64,000 nt of DNA from G963663315 sp965214205 (GTDB lineage: Bacteria; Pseudomonadota; Gammaproteobacteria; Arenicellales; Poriferihabitantaceae), in the NCBI GenBank assembly GCA_965214205.1, contig OZ243941.1, positions 1,178,001-1,242,000 on the forward strand. The letters are read 5' to 3'. Position 1 is the stretch's first letter. The number at the start of each line of letters is the position of its first letter. The notes beneath the pieces were generated by a model that worked only from the letters and a program-made list of their open reading frames with translations, had not been told where the DNA came from and made no database searches. Below, piece after piece: positions 42,597-51,526 of this stretch. A program made the translations under genes and the position numbers.

Positions 42597-42610
42597 TTGA
42601 CTTATATCAA
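42597..42610 (-). promoter_or_regulatory. Dnr/FNR-type binding box upstream of norB
   Basis: TTGACTTATATCAA differs at one position from the inverted repeat TTGAT-N4-ATCAA bound by FNR and Dnr. Its centre is about 73 bp before the norB ATG. A possible minus-strand -10 (TAACTT, 42578-42573) lies at a spacing close to that of class II activation. It lies between dnr and norB. Confidence 0.8.
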
Positions 42611-42652
42611 CTTGAATCACAATCGAGGTCATATTTTGCCCCGGATTGAAGC

Positions 42653-43348
42653 CTAATTTCCGAGATAGCTCCTGAATCGGGTCAGGTCATGGACTTCAAT
42701 GGTCTTGCCGGAAACTGAAACAATGCCTTCATCCGTCAGTTCGTGGAGGATTCGCGATAATGTTTCCGGAGTAATGGATAATCGGGACGCGATGGTTTTT
42801 TTGTCGACTCGAAGAATAATCTGCCTGCCGGCGCTGTCTTTTAACTCGTGGTTGAGGTATTCCACCAAGCGGTATCTGGCGTGGTGGAGTGATAACAGGT
42901 CCATTTCATGGAGTAGCTGATGCAGGCGCTTGCACAGGTCGGCGAATAATGCGAAACACAATTCCTGTGAGCCGGACAAGAGCTCGATGTAGACCTGGTT
43001 GCTGAAACGGTACAGCAGGCAGTCGTCGACTGCGGCGGCGCTGACCGGATATCTGGACTGCTCCATGAACATCACCGCTTCTGCGAAAACGCTGCCCTTG
43101 CCAGCAATTTCGATAATCTTTTCATGGCCCTGTCGGGAGGTGCGGAACAATTTGACATGGCCATCCACGATCAGATAAAAATGTTCTGCCGGTTGACCGT
43201 TGGTAAACAGGATTTCGCCCGCGGCCAGACGCACCGGGCAGGTTGAATGGATGATCTGTTGCAACTGGGCTTCATTCAACACTCGGAACAAATGGTTCTC
43301 GAGCAGGATTGAGCGGTTTACATAAGTGCATGGCTGATTGATGGGCAC
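42653..43348 (-). CDS. dnr: Crp/Fnr-family regulator, Dnr-like (NO-responsive)
   Basis: This is a transcription factor of the CRP/FNR superfamily, 231 residues. The cyclic-nucleotide-like sensor domain (about 15-130) lacks the N-terminal cysteine cluster of FNR and contains the Dnr-like core GSVFAEAVMFMEQ. A C-terminal helix-turn-helix has the recognition helix TPETLSRIL. The E-x-x-S-R of this helix is the pattern known to read TTGAT/TTGAC half-sites, matching the box upstream of norB. Like Pseudomonas Dnr it is likely to sense NO through heme. The GTG at 43348 is chosen because the frame upstream overlaps the divergent M16 gene. Confidence 0.85.
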   Translation of the reverse strand: MPINQPCTYVNRSILLENHLFRVLNEAQLQQIIHSTCPVRLAAGEILFTNGQPAEHFYLIVDGHVKLFRTSRQGHEKIIEIAGKGSVFAEAVMFMEQSRYPVSAAAVDDCLLYRFSNQVYIELLSGSQELCFALFADLCKRLHQLLHEMDLLSLHHARYRLVEYLNHELKDSAGRQIILRVDKKTIASRLSITPETLSRILHELTDEGIVSVSGKTIEVHDLTRFRSYLGN

Positions 43349-43381
43349 GGGGCTTTTCCCGGTTGTCTTTTGCCAAGTATA

Positions 43382-46330
43382 ATGGATCGCCTGATGCAAA
43401 CTACAGATAAAAACTCTCACCCGGAACTTGCCTTGATTACCCGGATTCTACTCGTTGCGCTGCTTTTTTGTTCGAGTTTTGCCGCTCTGGCCGAAACCTG
43501 CCATACCATTCCGATCAGCAGTCCCGCTGACCATAAGGACTATTGTTATATTGAGCTGGATAATCGGCTGAAGGTTTTGCTGGTTTCGGACTCGACTACG
43601 GACTTGTCGGCGGCGGCGCTGGATGTTTATGCGGGCAGTGGCTCCGACCCCGATGACTGGCAGGGGCTGGCGCATTTTCTCGAACACATGCTGTTTCTGG
43701 GTACACAGAAATATCCGCAAGTGGACGGTTATCAGGAATTTCTCAAGAATCATGGTGGCTTCGGCAACGCCTGGACCTCGTTCAGCCATACCAATTATCA
43801 TTTCAGTATCGGCACGGATTATCTGCAACCGGCGCTGGATCGGTTTGCACAATTCTTCATCGCGCCGACATTCGACAGTACTTATGTAGATCGCGAGAGG
43901 GCGGTGGTTCACTCCGAATATCAGGCCAGGAAAAAAAACGAGAACAGACGCCTTTGGGAGGCGCGCAAGCAATGGTTGAATCCGGCTCATCCGGGGTCAC
44001 GCTTTTCCGTCGGTTCGCTGGATACGTTGCGCGACCGGGACGGGATTTCGGCTCGCGACCGGCTGATCGAGTTTTATGAACAGCGTTATTCAGCCAATAT
44101 CATGACGCTGGTCATACTCGGAAAAGAGCCGATTGACCAGCTCGAACAGATGGCCAGACAGTATTTTTCCGCGATACCGGATCGAGACATTGCGCCGCAG
44201 AAATTCACGCAACCCTACATGAACCCTGATCTGGTCGGGTCGCGCCTGAACAGTATCCCGGAAGAGGAGAAAAATAGTGTCAGCTTCGTGTTTCCGATGC
44301 CGTCCATATTGAATGAGTATCCGGCGAAGCCGCTTGATTATCTGGCCAATTTGCTGGGGCATGAGGGTGACGGTTCCCTGTATGCCGCGCTCAAGGAGGC
44401 TGGCTGGGTGGAGGGATTGAGCGCCGGCCGGGGTTACATGGATCAAGTGCAGGGGCAGTTTGAAATTCACCTCCAGTTGACCGATCAAGGCTTGCGGCAG
44501 ATTGACCGGATCGGAGAGGCTCTGTTCCGCGCGGTTGCGCTGATCCGTGATGCCGGCATCCAGAAATGGCGGTTCGAGGAGCAGGGTCAACTGGCGCAGA
44601 TCGATTTTCGTTTTGTGCAGCAACATGATCCGGCGCGAGTCGCGCAATCCCTGGCTTCGCGTCTGCATCTTTACCCGCCGCTGGATGTCGTGCAGGGGGC
44701 GTATCTTTTTGACTCTTTTGACGAGGCGCGTATCCGGCAGCTGCTGACTCGGTTGAATCCGGCCAATGTCTATGTCAATGTGGTTTCACAGGATGTTCCG
44801 ACCGATCAGGTCGGCAAATACTATGATGTTCGCTACGGTATAGAAAAAATACCTGATGAATGGATCGCTCTCTGGGTCGCGGCGCTGACCGGCAACGCCG
44901 CTGATAGAAGCGCCAGCGAGGTGAGTGAATTGAGCCTGCCCGCCGCCAACCCGTATATCCCGCAACGACTGGACCTTAACGGGTTTGAGAACCCCCCGCC
45001 CATCCCGCAATCCGTGCCGACCGATTCCGGTATCACACTGTGGTATCAGCCGGATGATGAGTTTGCTACGCCGCGAGCTAATTTCTACTGTGGCATTCTG
45101 TCACCGGCGGCTAACAACAGTGCGGATCATGCGGTGCGAACCGAATTGCTTGTGCGCCTGGTTGCCAGTCAACTGGACAAGGCGGCCTATCCGGCTTTGC
45201 TGGCGGGCCTGAACTACGATCTGTATCGCCATGGCAAGGGCATTTCGATCAAACTGAGCGGCTACGAGGATCGGCAATCGGAGCTTCTCCAGCTGATCGT
45301 AGACGCATTGGCGCAGCCGCAATTCGATCAGCAGAGTTTCGATGTGGTCAAAGCCCGATTGCAGCGTGAACTGAATAATGTCGGCAACCGGACACCATCC
45401 AACCAGTCGGTGCATGAGTTGTACCGATTGTTGCTGATGCCATACTGGACTGAGGCGGAAAGATTGCAGGCGCTTGCGGATATGACCCTGCGGGGTGTTG
45501 AAGAACATCGCGCACGGTTGTTCCGGAAAGTGAAGGTGAATTGCCTGTCGCATGGCGACGTCAGCCTCAAGCATTCGCGCGAACGGGTGGACATTCTGGA
45601 TACTCTGTTCACCAACAGTGAATTCGTTGAAGAGGATTTCGCGCCGCAGGTACGCATTCTGGATCGCTCAAAACGGTATCTGAGAACACTCGAGACGGAA
45701 CATACTGATGCGGCCTTGTCCTGGTATTATCAGGGCTGGCAGCCCACGATTCGGGAAAGAGCGCAGATGGCGCTGTTGGCGAATCTGATCGAATCACCTT
45801 TTTTTACCCGATTGCGTACCGACAGTCAGGTGGGATACCTGGTTTACAGCGCTGCCCTCAACATCAGGAGAATGCCGGCCCTGATGTTTTCCGTACAAAG
45901 TCCAAGCCATTCCCCGGTGCAGATCAAGGCGTTGTTTGACGGGTTTATAACAGACTTTGCCCGGCAACTGGAGCAGATGAGCGAGGCGCAGTTCGAGAAA
46001 GCCCGGTCCGGGTTATTGATTGAGGTACAGCAGAGAGATAATAATCTGGCCGAGCGCAGCGACCGCTACTGGGCAGAAATTGACCGCGGGGAATTCGGTT
46101 TCGACAGCCGCGAGCGGTTTGACACCGCTTTGTCGGCGCTGACCCTGGATGAAACACGGCAATATTTTCAGGCTCTGGTGGTCTCGCCGGGAGGGGAGAT
46201 GGCCGTGCAGGTGGTCGGTGATCCGGAGCAGTCCGACGAGGGTCTGATTCGCGGACAAACCTGGGAGGCGACCGGAGACGCGACCGTATTTCGGCAACGA
46301 TACCGGAGCGGCGGCCAGATGGACAATTAA
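43382..46330 (+). CDS. M16 (insulysin/pitrilysin) family zinc protease
   Basis: This is a large periplasmic or secreted metallopeptidase related to protease III (PtrA), about 982 residues. The inverted zinc motif is H98-F-L-E101-H102 (AHFLEHMLFLG), with the third ligand expected in ERAVVHSEYQARKKNE. A signal-peptide-like segment (LITRILLVALLFCSSFAALA) follows a polar start. The second, non-catalytic M16 half is intact. Two starts are possible, ATG at 43382 or 43394. A perfect TATAAT overlaps the first one (43378-43383) but has no good -35. It is divergent from dnr and joined to pncC without a gap. Confidence 0.88.
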   Translation: MDRLMQTTDKNSHPELALITRILLVALLFCSSFAALAETCHTIPISSPADHKDYCYIELDNRLKVLLVSDSTTDLSAAALDVYAGSGSDPDDWQGLAHFLEHMLFLGTQKYPQVDGYQEFLKNHGGFGNAWTSFSHTNYHFSIGTDYLQPALDRFAQFFIAPTFDSTYVDRERAVVHSEYQARKKNENRRLWEARKQWLNPAHPGSRFSVGSLDTLRDRDGISARDRLIEFYEQRYSANIMTLVILGKEPIDQLEQMARQYFSAIPDRDIAPQKFTQPYMNPDLVGSRLNSIPEEEKNSVSFVFPMPSILNEYPAKPLDYLANLLGHEGDGSLYAALKEAGWVEGLSAGRGYMDQVQGQFEIHLQLTDQGLRQIDRIGEALFRAVALIRDAGIQKWRFEEQGQLAQIDFRFVQQHDPARVAQSLASRLHLYPPLDVVQGAYLFDSFDEARIRQLLTRLNPANVYVNVVSQDVPTDQVGKYYDVRYGIEKIPDEWIALWVAALTGNAADRSASEVSELSLPAANPYIPQRLDLNGFENPPPIPQSVPTDSGITLWYQPDDEFATPRANFYCGILSPAANNSADHAVRTELLVRLVASQLDKAAYPALLAGLNYDLYRHGKGISIKLSGYEDRQSELLQLIVDALAQPQFDQQSFDVVKARLQRELNNVGNRTPSNQSVHELYRLLLMPYWTEAERLQALADMTLRGVEEHRARLFRKVKVNCLSHGDVSLKHSRERVDILDTLFTNSEFVEEDFAPQVRILDRSKRYLRTLETEHTDAALSWYYQGWQPTIRERAQMALLANLIESPFFTRLRTDSQVGYLVYSAALNIRRMPALMFSVQSPSHSPVQIKALFDGFITDFARQLEQMSEAQFEKARSGLLIEVQQRDNNLAERSDRYWAEIDRGEFGFDSRERFDTALSALTLDETRQYFQALVVSPGGEMAVQVVGDPEQSDEGLIRGQTWEATGDATVFRQRYRSGGQMDN

Positions 46331-46825
46331 ATGACGGCTGAACGAAGACAATCGCTGATTGCGGAACTCGCTGACCGGTTGATGGCCACTTCGACCCGGG
46401 TGACCACGGTGGAGTCGTGTACCGGGGGTGGGATCGCCTTTGCGTTGACCGGGATGGCCGGCAGCTCGAACTGGTTTGAACGGGGCCTGGTTACATACAG
46501 CAATCAGGCGAAGTCGGATCTGGCCGCGGCGCCGATGGCGCTGATCATCACTCATGGCGCGGTTAGTGAAGAGGTCGCGGCGGCGATGGCCGCGGGCGGA
46601 CAGGACCGGGCGGACGTGGATTACTGCATGTCAGTTACCGGCATCGCCGGACCGGGCGGTGGGTCAGTCGGCAAACCGGTCGGAACGGTGTGCTTTGGCT
46701 GGGTTGGGCAACGCCGCGTTCCACAGACGGATACGGCTCTGTTCGATGGGGACCGGCGCGATGTCCGGGAACAGTCGATTGACTTTGCCCTGCGCGGATT
46801 GCTGGATCGTTGGCGGACTCTGTGA
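46331..46825 (+). CDS. pncC: nicotinamide-nucleotide amidohydrolase (CinA C-terminal domain)
   Basis: This enzyme deamidates nicotinamide mononucleotide to nicotinate mononucleotide in NAD salvage. The 164-residue protein is only the CinA C-terminal domain, as in E. coli PncC/YgaD. The conserved TVESCTGGGIAFALT and CMSVTGIAGPGGGSVGKPVGT blocks are present, with the likely catalytic serine in ESCTGG. Its ATG directly follows the M16 stop codon, so they should be co-translated. This suggests shared expression rather than shared function. Confidence 0.93.
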   Translation: MTAERRQSLIAELADRLMATSTRVTTVESCTGGGIAFALTGMAGSSNWFERGLVTYSNQAKSDLAAAPMALIITHGAVSEEVAAAMAAGGQDRADVDYCMSVTGIAGPGGGSVGKPVGTVCFGWVGQRRVPQTDTALFDGDRRDVREQSIDFALRGLLDRWRTL

Positions 46826-46879
46826 GGGCGCCGGGACGGGCGCTCATCGCCGGAATGGAAATAATAGTTTGATACTATG

Positions 46880-46908
46880 TTTGAATTGTTTGAATTTATG
46901 GATTGAAT
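46880..46908. repeat. three TTGAAT direct repeats upstream of the second ABC operon
   Basis: TTTGAAT occurs at 46880 and 46889 (9 bp apart), and ATTGAAT at 46902. They lie in the AT-rich leader (46826-46975) before the second polyamine-type ATPase gene. A TTGATA hexamer (46869-46874) also lies here. They may be an operator for the operon, judged only from spacing. Confidence 0.4.
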
Positions 46909-46975
46909 CAGTTACAGTCGGCTTTCCTGTATCCTGGCGGGTTTTTCCAGAACGGTTACTGACGGATAAAACTTT

Positions 46976-48070
46976 ATGAACGACAATAACGCACTGGTCC
47001 GGTTTGAAAACATCCAGAAGAGCTATGACGGCGAATCCCTGGTAGTCAAGAACCTGAATCTGGATGTGGCAGAGGGGGAATTCCTGACCATGCTGGGACC
47101 TTCCGGTTCCGGTAAAACCACCTGCCTGATGATGCTGGCGGGTTTTGAACCCGCTACCCACGGCGAAATTTATCTGAAAGGCCAGGGCATCAACAATGTG
47201 GCCCCGCACAAGCGCGGGATTGGCATGGTTTTCCAGAATTACGCCCTGTTCCCCCACATGACGGTCGCCGAAAATCTGGCATTCCCTCTCGAAGTTCGCA
47301 AAATGAGCAAAAGCGAACGTGAGCAGCGAGTCAAACGGGCGCTGGACATGGTACAACTCGGCGCTTTCGGCGACAGGCGTCCGGCTCAGCTTTCCGGGGG
47401 GCAACAACAGCGTGTCGCAGTCGCCAGATCACTGGTTTTCGACCCGGATCTGGTGTTGATGGACGAGCCGCTCGGCGCGCTCGACAAGAACCTGCGTGAG
47501 CAGATGCAGTATGAAATCAAGCACATGCACGAGAATCTCGGCCTGACCGTGGTCTATGTGACTCATGACCAGAGCGAAGCTCTGACCATGTCGAACCGTA
47601 TCGCCGTATTTGACGACGGTATCATCCAGCAGTGCGCGCCGCCGGCTGTGCTCTATGAGAAACCGGAAAACGCGTTCTGCGCCAACTTTATCGGTGAAAA
47701 CAACCGCTTTCTGGGCGTGGTTTCCGAAGATCTCGGTGACACCGTCAAGGTTGAAATCGATGGCGGCGGCGTAATCCATGCCAACAAGATCAATGTCGAA
47801 GGAGTTGGCCAGCGAACCACATTGTCCCTGCGCCCGGAGCGGGTTGTTGTTTCTCCAGAGGCGGGCAGCCTGCCGAACATTTTCACAGCCAGGGCAGAAG
47901 AATTGATTTACCTCGGTGACCATATCAGGACGCGGTTCACCGTTTGCGGTCATGACGACTTTATCTGTAAAATCCCGAATTCCGCCGGGTTGACCAATCT
48001 CCAGGAAGGAGATTCGGTGTCGATTGGCTGGAATGTGGAGGACTGTCGTGCACTGGATGCATCTGATTGA
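46976..48070 (+). CDS. second polyamine-type ABC transporter ATPase (PotA/PotG-like)
   Basis: This is the ATPase of a second importer of the spermidine/putrescine family, 364 residues. Walker A is GPSGSGKTT, the Q-loop FQNYALFPHM, the signature LSGGQQQRVAVARSL, Walker B DLVLMDEP, and the switch histidine lies in YVTHDQSEA. A C-terminal TOBE domain is present. It differs from the first PotA by a shorter tail and different linker, so the two are ancient paralogues. It is the first gene of ATPase-binding protein-permease-permease; the binding-protein gene starts 81 bp downstream. Confidence 0.9.
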   Translation: MNDNNALVRFENIQKSYDGESLVVKNLNLDVAEGEFLTMLGPSGSGKTTCLMMLAGFEPATHGEIYLKGQGINNVAPHKRGIGMVFQNYALFPHMTVAENLAFPLEVRKMSKSEREQRVKRALDMVQLGAFGDRRPAQLSGGQQQRVAVARSLVFDPDLVLMDEPLGALDKNLREQMQYEIKHMHENLGLTVVYVTHDQSEALTMSNRIAVFDDGIIQQCAPPAVLYEKPENAFCANFIGENNRFLGVVSEDLGDTVKVEIDGGGVIHANKINVEGVGQRTTLSLRPERVVVSPEAGSLPNIFTARAEELIYLGDHIRTRFTVCGHDDFICKIPNSAGLTNLQEGDSVSIGWNVEDCRALDASD

Positions 48071-48151
48071 CGGGCGCGGGATGCGGACAGGCCCTATTTT
48101 TTATTTTTTCAACAACAAATGTTTACTTGAATCAGGAGGAGAATTCCTATA

Positions 48152-49243
48152 ATGAACAAAACCCTTAAACAAACCCTGCTGGCGACGGCGGCATTCGGCC
48201 TGGTTAATGCGGCACATGCGGAAACTGAACTGGTGATCGTGTCATGGGGCGGCGCTTATACCGCAAGCCAGCAAAACGCTTATCATGAGCCCTATATGGC
48301 GCTTAACCCCGATGTCAAAATCATTAATGATGACTCCGCCGGTGAAGCGGTCGCCAAAATCCGGGCCATGAGTGAGGCCGGCAATGTGACCTGGGCACTG
48401 GTCGATATGGTGCCTTCTGATGCCATTCTGCTGTGTGATGAAGGCTTGCTGGAAGAAGTCAACCACGATGAAATTCTGGCTCCGGCTCCGGATGGTACTC
48501 CGGCTTCTGTCGATTACGGAGATATGATCGTATCCCCATGCTTTATCCCGACCATCGTCTATTCGACTACGTTCGGCTATCGCACCGACCTGGTCAGCGA
48601 AGCGCCGACTTCCATCAATGACGTATTTGATCTGGAGAAAATCCCTGGCAAACGAGCGCTTGAGAAAAAGCCGATCGGCAATCTGGAGTGGGCATTGATC
48701 GCGGATGGTGTAGACCCTGCTGATGTCTATGACGTAATGAGCTCTGATGAGGGTATAGACCGCGCCCTGGCCAAGCTCGATACCATCAAGGACAGCGTAA
48801 TCTGGTGGGACAAGGGAGCGCAGACTCCGCAGTTGCTGGCTGATGGCGAGATCGTCATGGGTTCAACCTACAACGGTCGTTTGTTCTCGGTCATCGAGGA
48901 GGAAAAACAACCGATCGCGATGATGTGGGATTGGCAGGTGTTCGATCTGGATGGCTGGGTTATCCCGAAAGGGGCGCCTCATCGTGAGGAGGTTCTGGAA
49001 TATCTGCGCTTCGGCACTGATACCCAACGTCTGGCTGATCAGGCAAAATTCATTTCCTACGGCCCGGCGCGCGCTTCTTCTGCGGCCATGGTCGGCACGC
49101 ATGCGACTCTGGGTATTGAAATGGCGCCACACATGCCGACTGCTCCGGATAACGCGAAGACGACCCTGCTGTTCAACTATGAGTTCTGGGCGGACAATCG
49201 GGATGACTTGACTGAGCGGTTCAATTCCTGGCTGGCGCAATAA
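48152..49243 (+). CDS. periplasmic substrate-binding protein of the second ABC operon
   Basis: This is a PotD-family receptor, 363 residues, with a Sec signal peptide (MNKTLKQTLLATAAFGLVNA, then AHA) cut before residue 24. The mature start ELVIVSWGGAYTASQQNAY lacks the WFDY of PotD, and cysteines at LLCDEG and VSPCFIPT could form a disulfide. Its substrate could be a polyamine or another cation, so I give no symbol. GGAGGAG upstream of the ATG is a strong ribosome site. It is followed by a long stem-loop before the permease genes. Confidence 0.88.
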   Translation: MNKTLKQTLLATAAFGLVNAAHAETELVIVSWGGAYTASQQNAYHEPYMALNPDVKIINDDSAGEAVAKIRAMSEAGNVTWALVDMVPSDAILLCDEGLLEEVNHDEILAPAPDGTPASVDYGDMIVSPCFIPTIVYSTTFGYRTDLVSEAPTSINDVFDLEKIPGKRALEKKPIGNLEWALIADGVDPADVYDVMSSDEGIDRALAKLDTIKDSVIWWDKGAQTPQLLADGEIVMGSTYNGRLFSVIEEEKQPIAMMWDWQVFDLDGWVIPKGAPHREEVLEYLRFGTDTQRLADQAKFISYGPARASSAAMVGTHATLGIEMAPHMPTAPDNAKTTLLFNYEFWADNRDDLTERFNSWLAQ

Positions 49244-49275
49244 TCCGGCACGGTGACAAAACCAAACCGGCAAAG

Positions 49276-49310
49276 GGTCACGGGGGCGGAGGTAATCCGC
49301 CCCCGTGACC
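49276..49310 (+). promoter_or_regulatory. 15-bp perfect stem-loop between binding-protein and permease genes
   Basis: GGTCACGGGGGCGGA pairs exactly with TCCGCCCCCGTGACC around a GGTAA loop. It lies 32 bp after the binding-protein stop. Only TTATCCTT follows, so it is not a classic terminator. Such hairpins shield the upstream mRNA from 3' decay and lower downstream expression, giving more binding protein than permease. Confidence 0.75.
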
Positions 49311-49354
49311 TTATCCTTAAAAACAGGTTCGACTGACTTCCAGGCTGGCTGAAT

Positions 49355-50623
49355 ATGGCAACGACTGCCCAATCTACCGGGGAAACACTGGTTACCGCAG
49401 ATGGTATCCCCCTGAAGGTCAGTCTGGCCCGTGCCCAGCGCCGTGGAAAGCTGAAAGCCATCGGACTGGTGGTTCCGCTCTTTCTTTTTATTCTCGTTGC
49501 CTTTTTCGTTCCGATACTCGACATGTTGTTTCGCAGTGTCGAGAACCAACTGGTCGGACAGGTCATGCACCGAACCGCTCCGATGCTGCATCAATGGGAT
49601 GATCAAAGTGGAGAATTACCCGATGAGGCGGTATTTGCCGCATTGGCTGAAGATTTCAGGGAAGCGAAAGAAGCGAAATCGTCTGGCAAGGTGGGGCGAC
49701 GACTGAATTACGAAAAACCCGGTTTCTCTGGTTTGTTCAGAAAAACCGCGCGGAAAATAAATACGGTTGAACCGCCCTACCAGCAGGCGTTTATCGATCT
49801 GGACAAAAAGTGGGGCGACATCGAGAACTGGAGGGTTTTCAAGAGGGAGAGCTCGGCATTTACCGTTTCCTATTATCTGGCGGCAATGGATATGGGATAC
49901 GGCGAGACCGGAGACATTGTACGCAACGATGACAAAAGGCGGATATATCTGAAGCTGTTCTGGCGGACCATCTGGATGAGTCTGTTGATCACCGTGCTCT
50001 GTCTGATTCTGGCTTATCCGATCTCCTACCTGCTGTCTGTGTTGCCCACCCGTAAAAGCAACCTGCTCATCATTCTGGTATTGCTGCCGTTCTGGACCTC
50101 GCTGCTGGTGCGGACGACGGCGTGGATTGCGTTATTACAGCAGGAGGGCGTGATCAACGATTTCCTGGTCTGGCTGGGATTTGTCGCCACCGATGATCGT
50201 CTGGCGATGATTCACAATCGTACCGGCACCATTGTGGCGATGGTGCATATTCTGTTGCCGTTCATGGTATTGCCGTTATTCAGTGTCATGAAAACCATCC
50301 CGCCGAGTTATATGCGTGCAGCCAAATCATTGGGCGCCACACCGTTTACTGCATTCGTACGGATTTATATGCCGAACACGGTTTCAGGGGTTGGCGCGGG
50401 CGCTATTTTAGTGTTCATCCTGGCCATCGGCTACTATATAACCCCGGCTCTGGTTGGCGGTCAAAGCGGCACATTGATCAGTAACTTTATCGCCTTCCAC
50501 ATGTCCAGTTCGCTGAACTGGGGGCTGGCCGCCGCGTTGGGGGCGATCCTGCTGGTGATTGTGATGGTTCTGTACTTCCTGTACGATAAACTGGTCGGCA
50601 TCGACAACATGAAACTGGGATAG
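49355..50623 (+). CDS. ABC transporter permease, PotB-like, with long periplasmic insert
   Basis: This is the first permease of the second importer, 422 residues against 301 for PotB in this window. The extra length lies between helix 1 (about 33-58) and helix 2 (about 205-230). This segment of about 145 residues is charged and probably periplasmic, with ARKINTVEPPYQQAFIDLDK near its middle. The EAA loop (MRAAKSLGATPFTAFVRIYM) and the six-helix core are intact. Similar extended permeases occur in related importers in other proteobacteria. The next permease starts 12 bp downstream. Confidence 0.85.
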   Translation: MATTAQSTGETLVTADGIPLKVSLARAQRRGKLKAIGLVVPLFLFILVAFFVPILDMLFRSVENQLVGQVMHRTAPMLHQWDDQSGELPDEAVFAALAEDFREAKEAKSSGKVGRRLNYEKPGFSGLFRKTARKINTVEPPYQQAFIDLDKKWGDIENWRVFKRESSAFTVSYYLAAMDMGYGETGDIVRNDDKRRIYLKLFWRTIWMSLLITVLCLILAYPISYLLSVLPTRKSNLLIILVLLPFWTSLLVRTTAWIALLQQEGVINDFLVWLGFVATDDRLAMIHNRTGTIVAMVHILLPFMVLPLFSVMKTIPPSYMRAAKSLGATPFTAFVRIYMPNTVSGVGAGAILVFILAIGYYITPALVGGQSGTLISNFIAFHMSSSLNWGLAAALGAILLVIVMVLYFLYDKLVGIDNMKLG

Positions 50624-50635
50624 CATTAGAAAATC

Positions 50636-51487
50636 ATGTCCTTACCCGCATACACAACCCCGTTGGAAAGAGTCTGGCACTATACCTATCTGGTGATCTG
50701 TGCACTGATATTCTTTTTCCTGATCGCGCCTATCGTGGTTGTTATGCCGCTGTCGTTCAATGCTGTGCCGTTTTTCACCTTTACCGAGAAAATGCTGACT
50801 CTGGACCCGGCAGGTTACTCACTCAAATGGTATGAGGACTTTTTTACCAACCTGAACTGGCAGGGCGCTGTTGAGAATAGTTTTATCATCGCCGTATTCG
50901 CCACTCTGATTTCCACTACTCTGGGAACTATCGCTGCTCTTGGACTCAGTCGTGAAGACATGCCGTACAAATCAGTGGTCATGGGTATATTGATTTCTCC
51001 GATGATTGTGCCGCTGATCATCTCTGCCGCCGGAATGTATTTTTTCTATACCAAGATCGGGCTGTCTTCCACCCATCTCGGAGTGATACTGGCGCATGCG
51101 GCGCTGGGCACCCCGTTTGTCGTCATAACGGTCACCGCAACACTGGTTGGTTTCGACCATAGCCTGATACGGGCCGCAGCCACCCTGGGCTCATCACCGA
51201 CAAACACATTTTTCAAAATCATCGTACCGCTGATTTTGCCGGGCGTTATTTCCGGAGCGTTGTTCGCGTTCATCACCTCATTTGACGAGGTGGTTGTGGT
51301 GCTGTTCGTTGGCAGCTATGAACAGCGCACGATTCCCTGGCAGATGTTCTCGGGTATTCGTGAACAGATCAGTCCGACTATTCTGGCGGTGGCGACTCTG
51401 CTGGTCATTATGTCGATCCTGTTGTTGTCCACTATTGAGTTGTTGCGCCGACGTGGTGAGAGATTGCGCGGCATTACTCCGCACTGA
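50636..51487 (+). CDS. ABC transporter permease, PotC-like
   Basis: This is the second permease of the importer, 283 residues, six helices. The EAA-like loop is IRAAATLGSSPTNTFFKIIV near residue 180, followed by the PotC-type LFAFITSFDEVVVVLFVGS. It is the last gene of the operon and converges with the ClpP-like gene, 39 bp away. Confidence 0.88.
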   Translation: MSLPAYTTPLERVWHYTYLVICALIFFFLIAPIVVVMPLSFNAVPFFTFTEKMLTLDPAGYSLKWYEDFFTNLNWQGAVENSFIIAVFATLISTTLGTIAALGLSREDMPYKSVVMGILISPMIVPLIISAAGMYFFYTKIGLSSTHLGVILAHAALGTPFVVITVTATLVGFDHSLIRAAATLGSSPTNTFFKIIVPLILPGVISGALFAFITSFDEVVVVLFVGSYEQRTIPWQMFSGIREQISPTILAVATLLVIMSILLLSTIELLRRRGERLRGITPH

Positions 51488-51526
51488 GCCCACGCCTGTC
51501 TCGCGTCTCCTGTTTCCGGTGGCGCG

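Noticed and set aside
43378..43383. Perfect TATAAT just before the M16 gene
   Set aside because: It overlaps the first possible start codon and has no acceptable -35 at 16-18 bp, so I did not call a promoter.
48085..48111. T-rich stretch after the second ABC ATPase gene as a terminator
   Set aside because: The only stem is about 4-5 bp with a large loop; the T tract alone does not support a terminator, and the operon likely continues.
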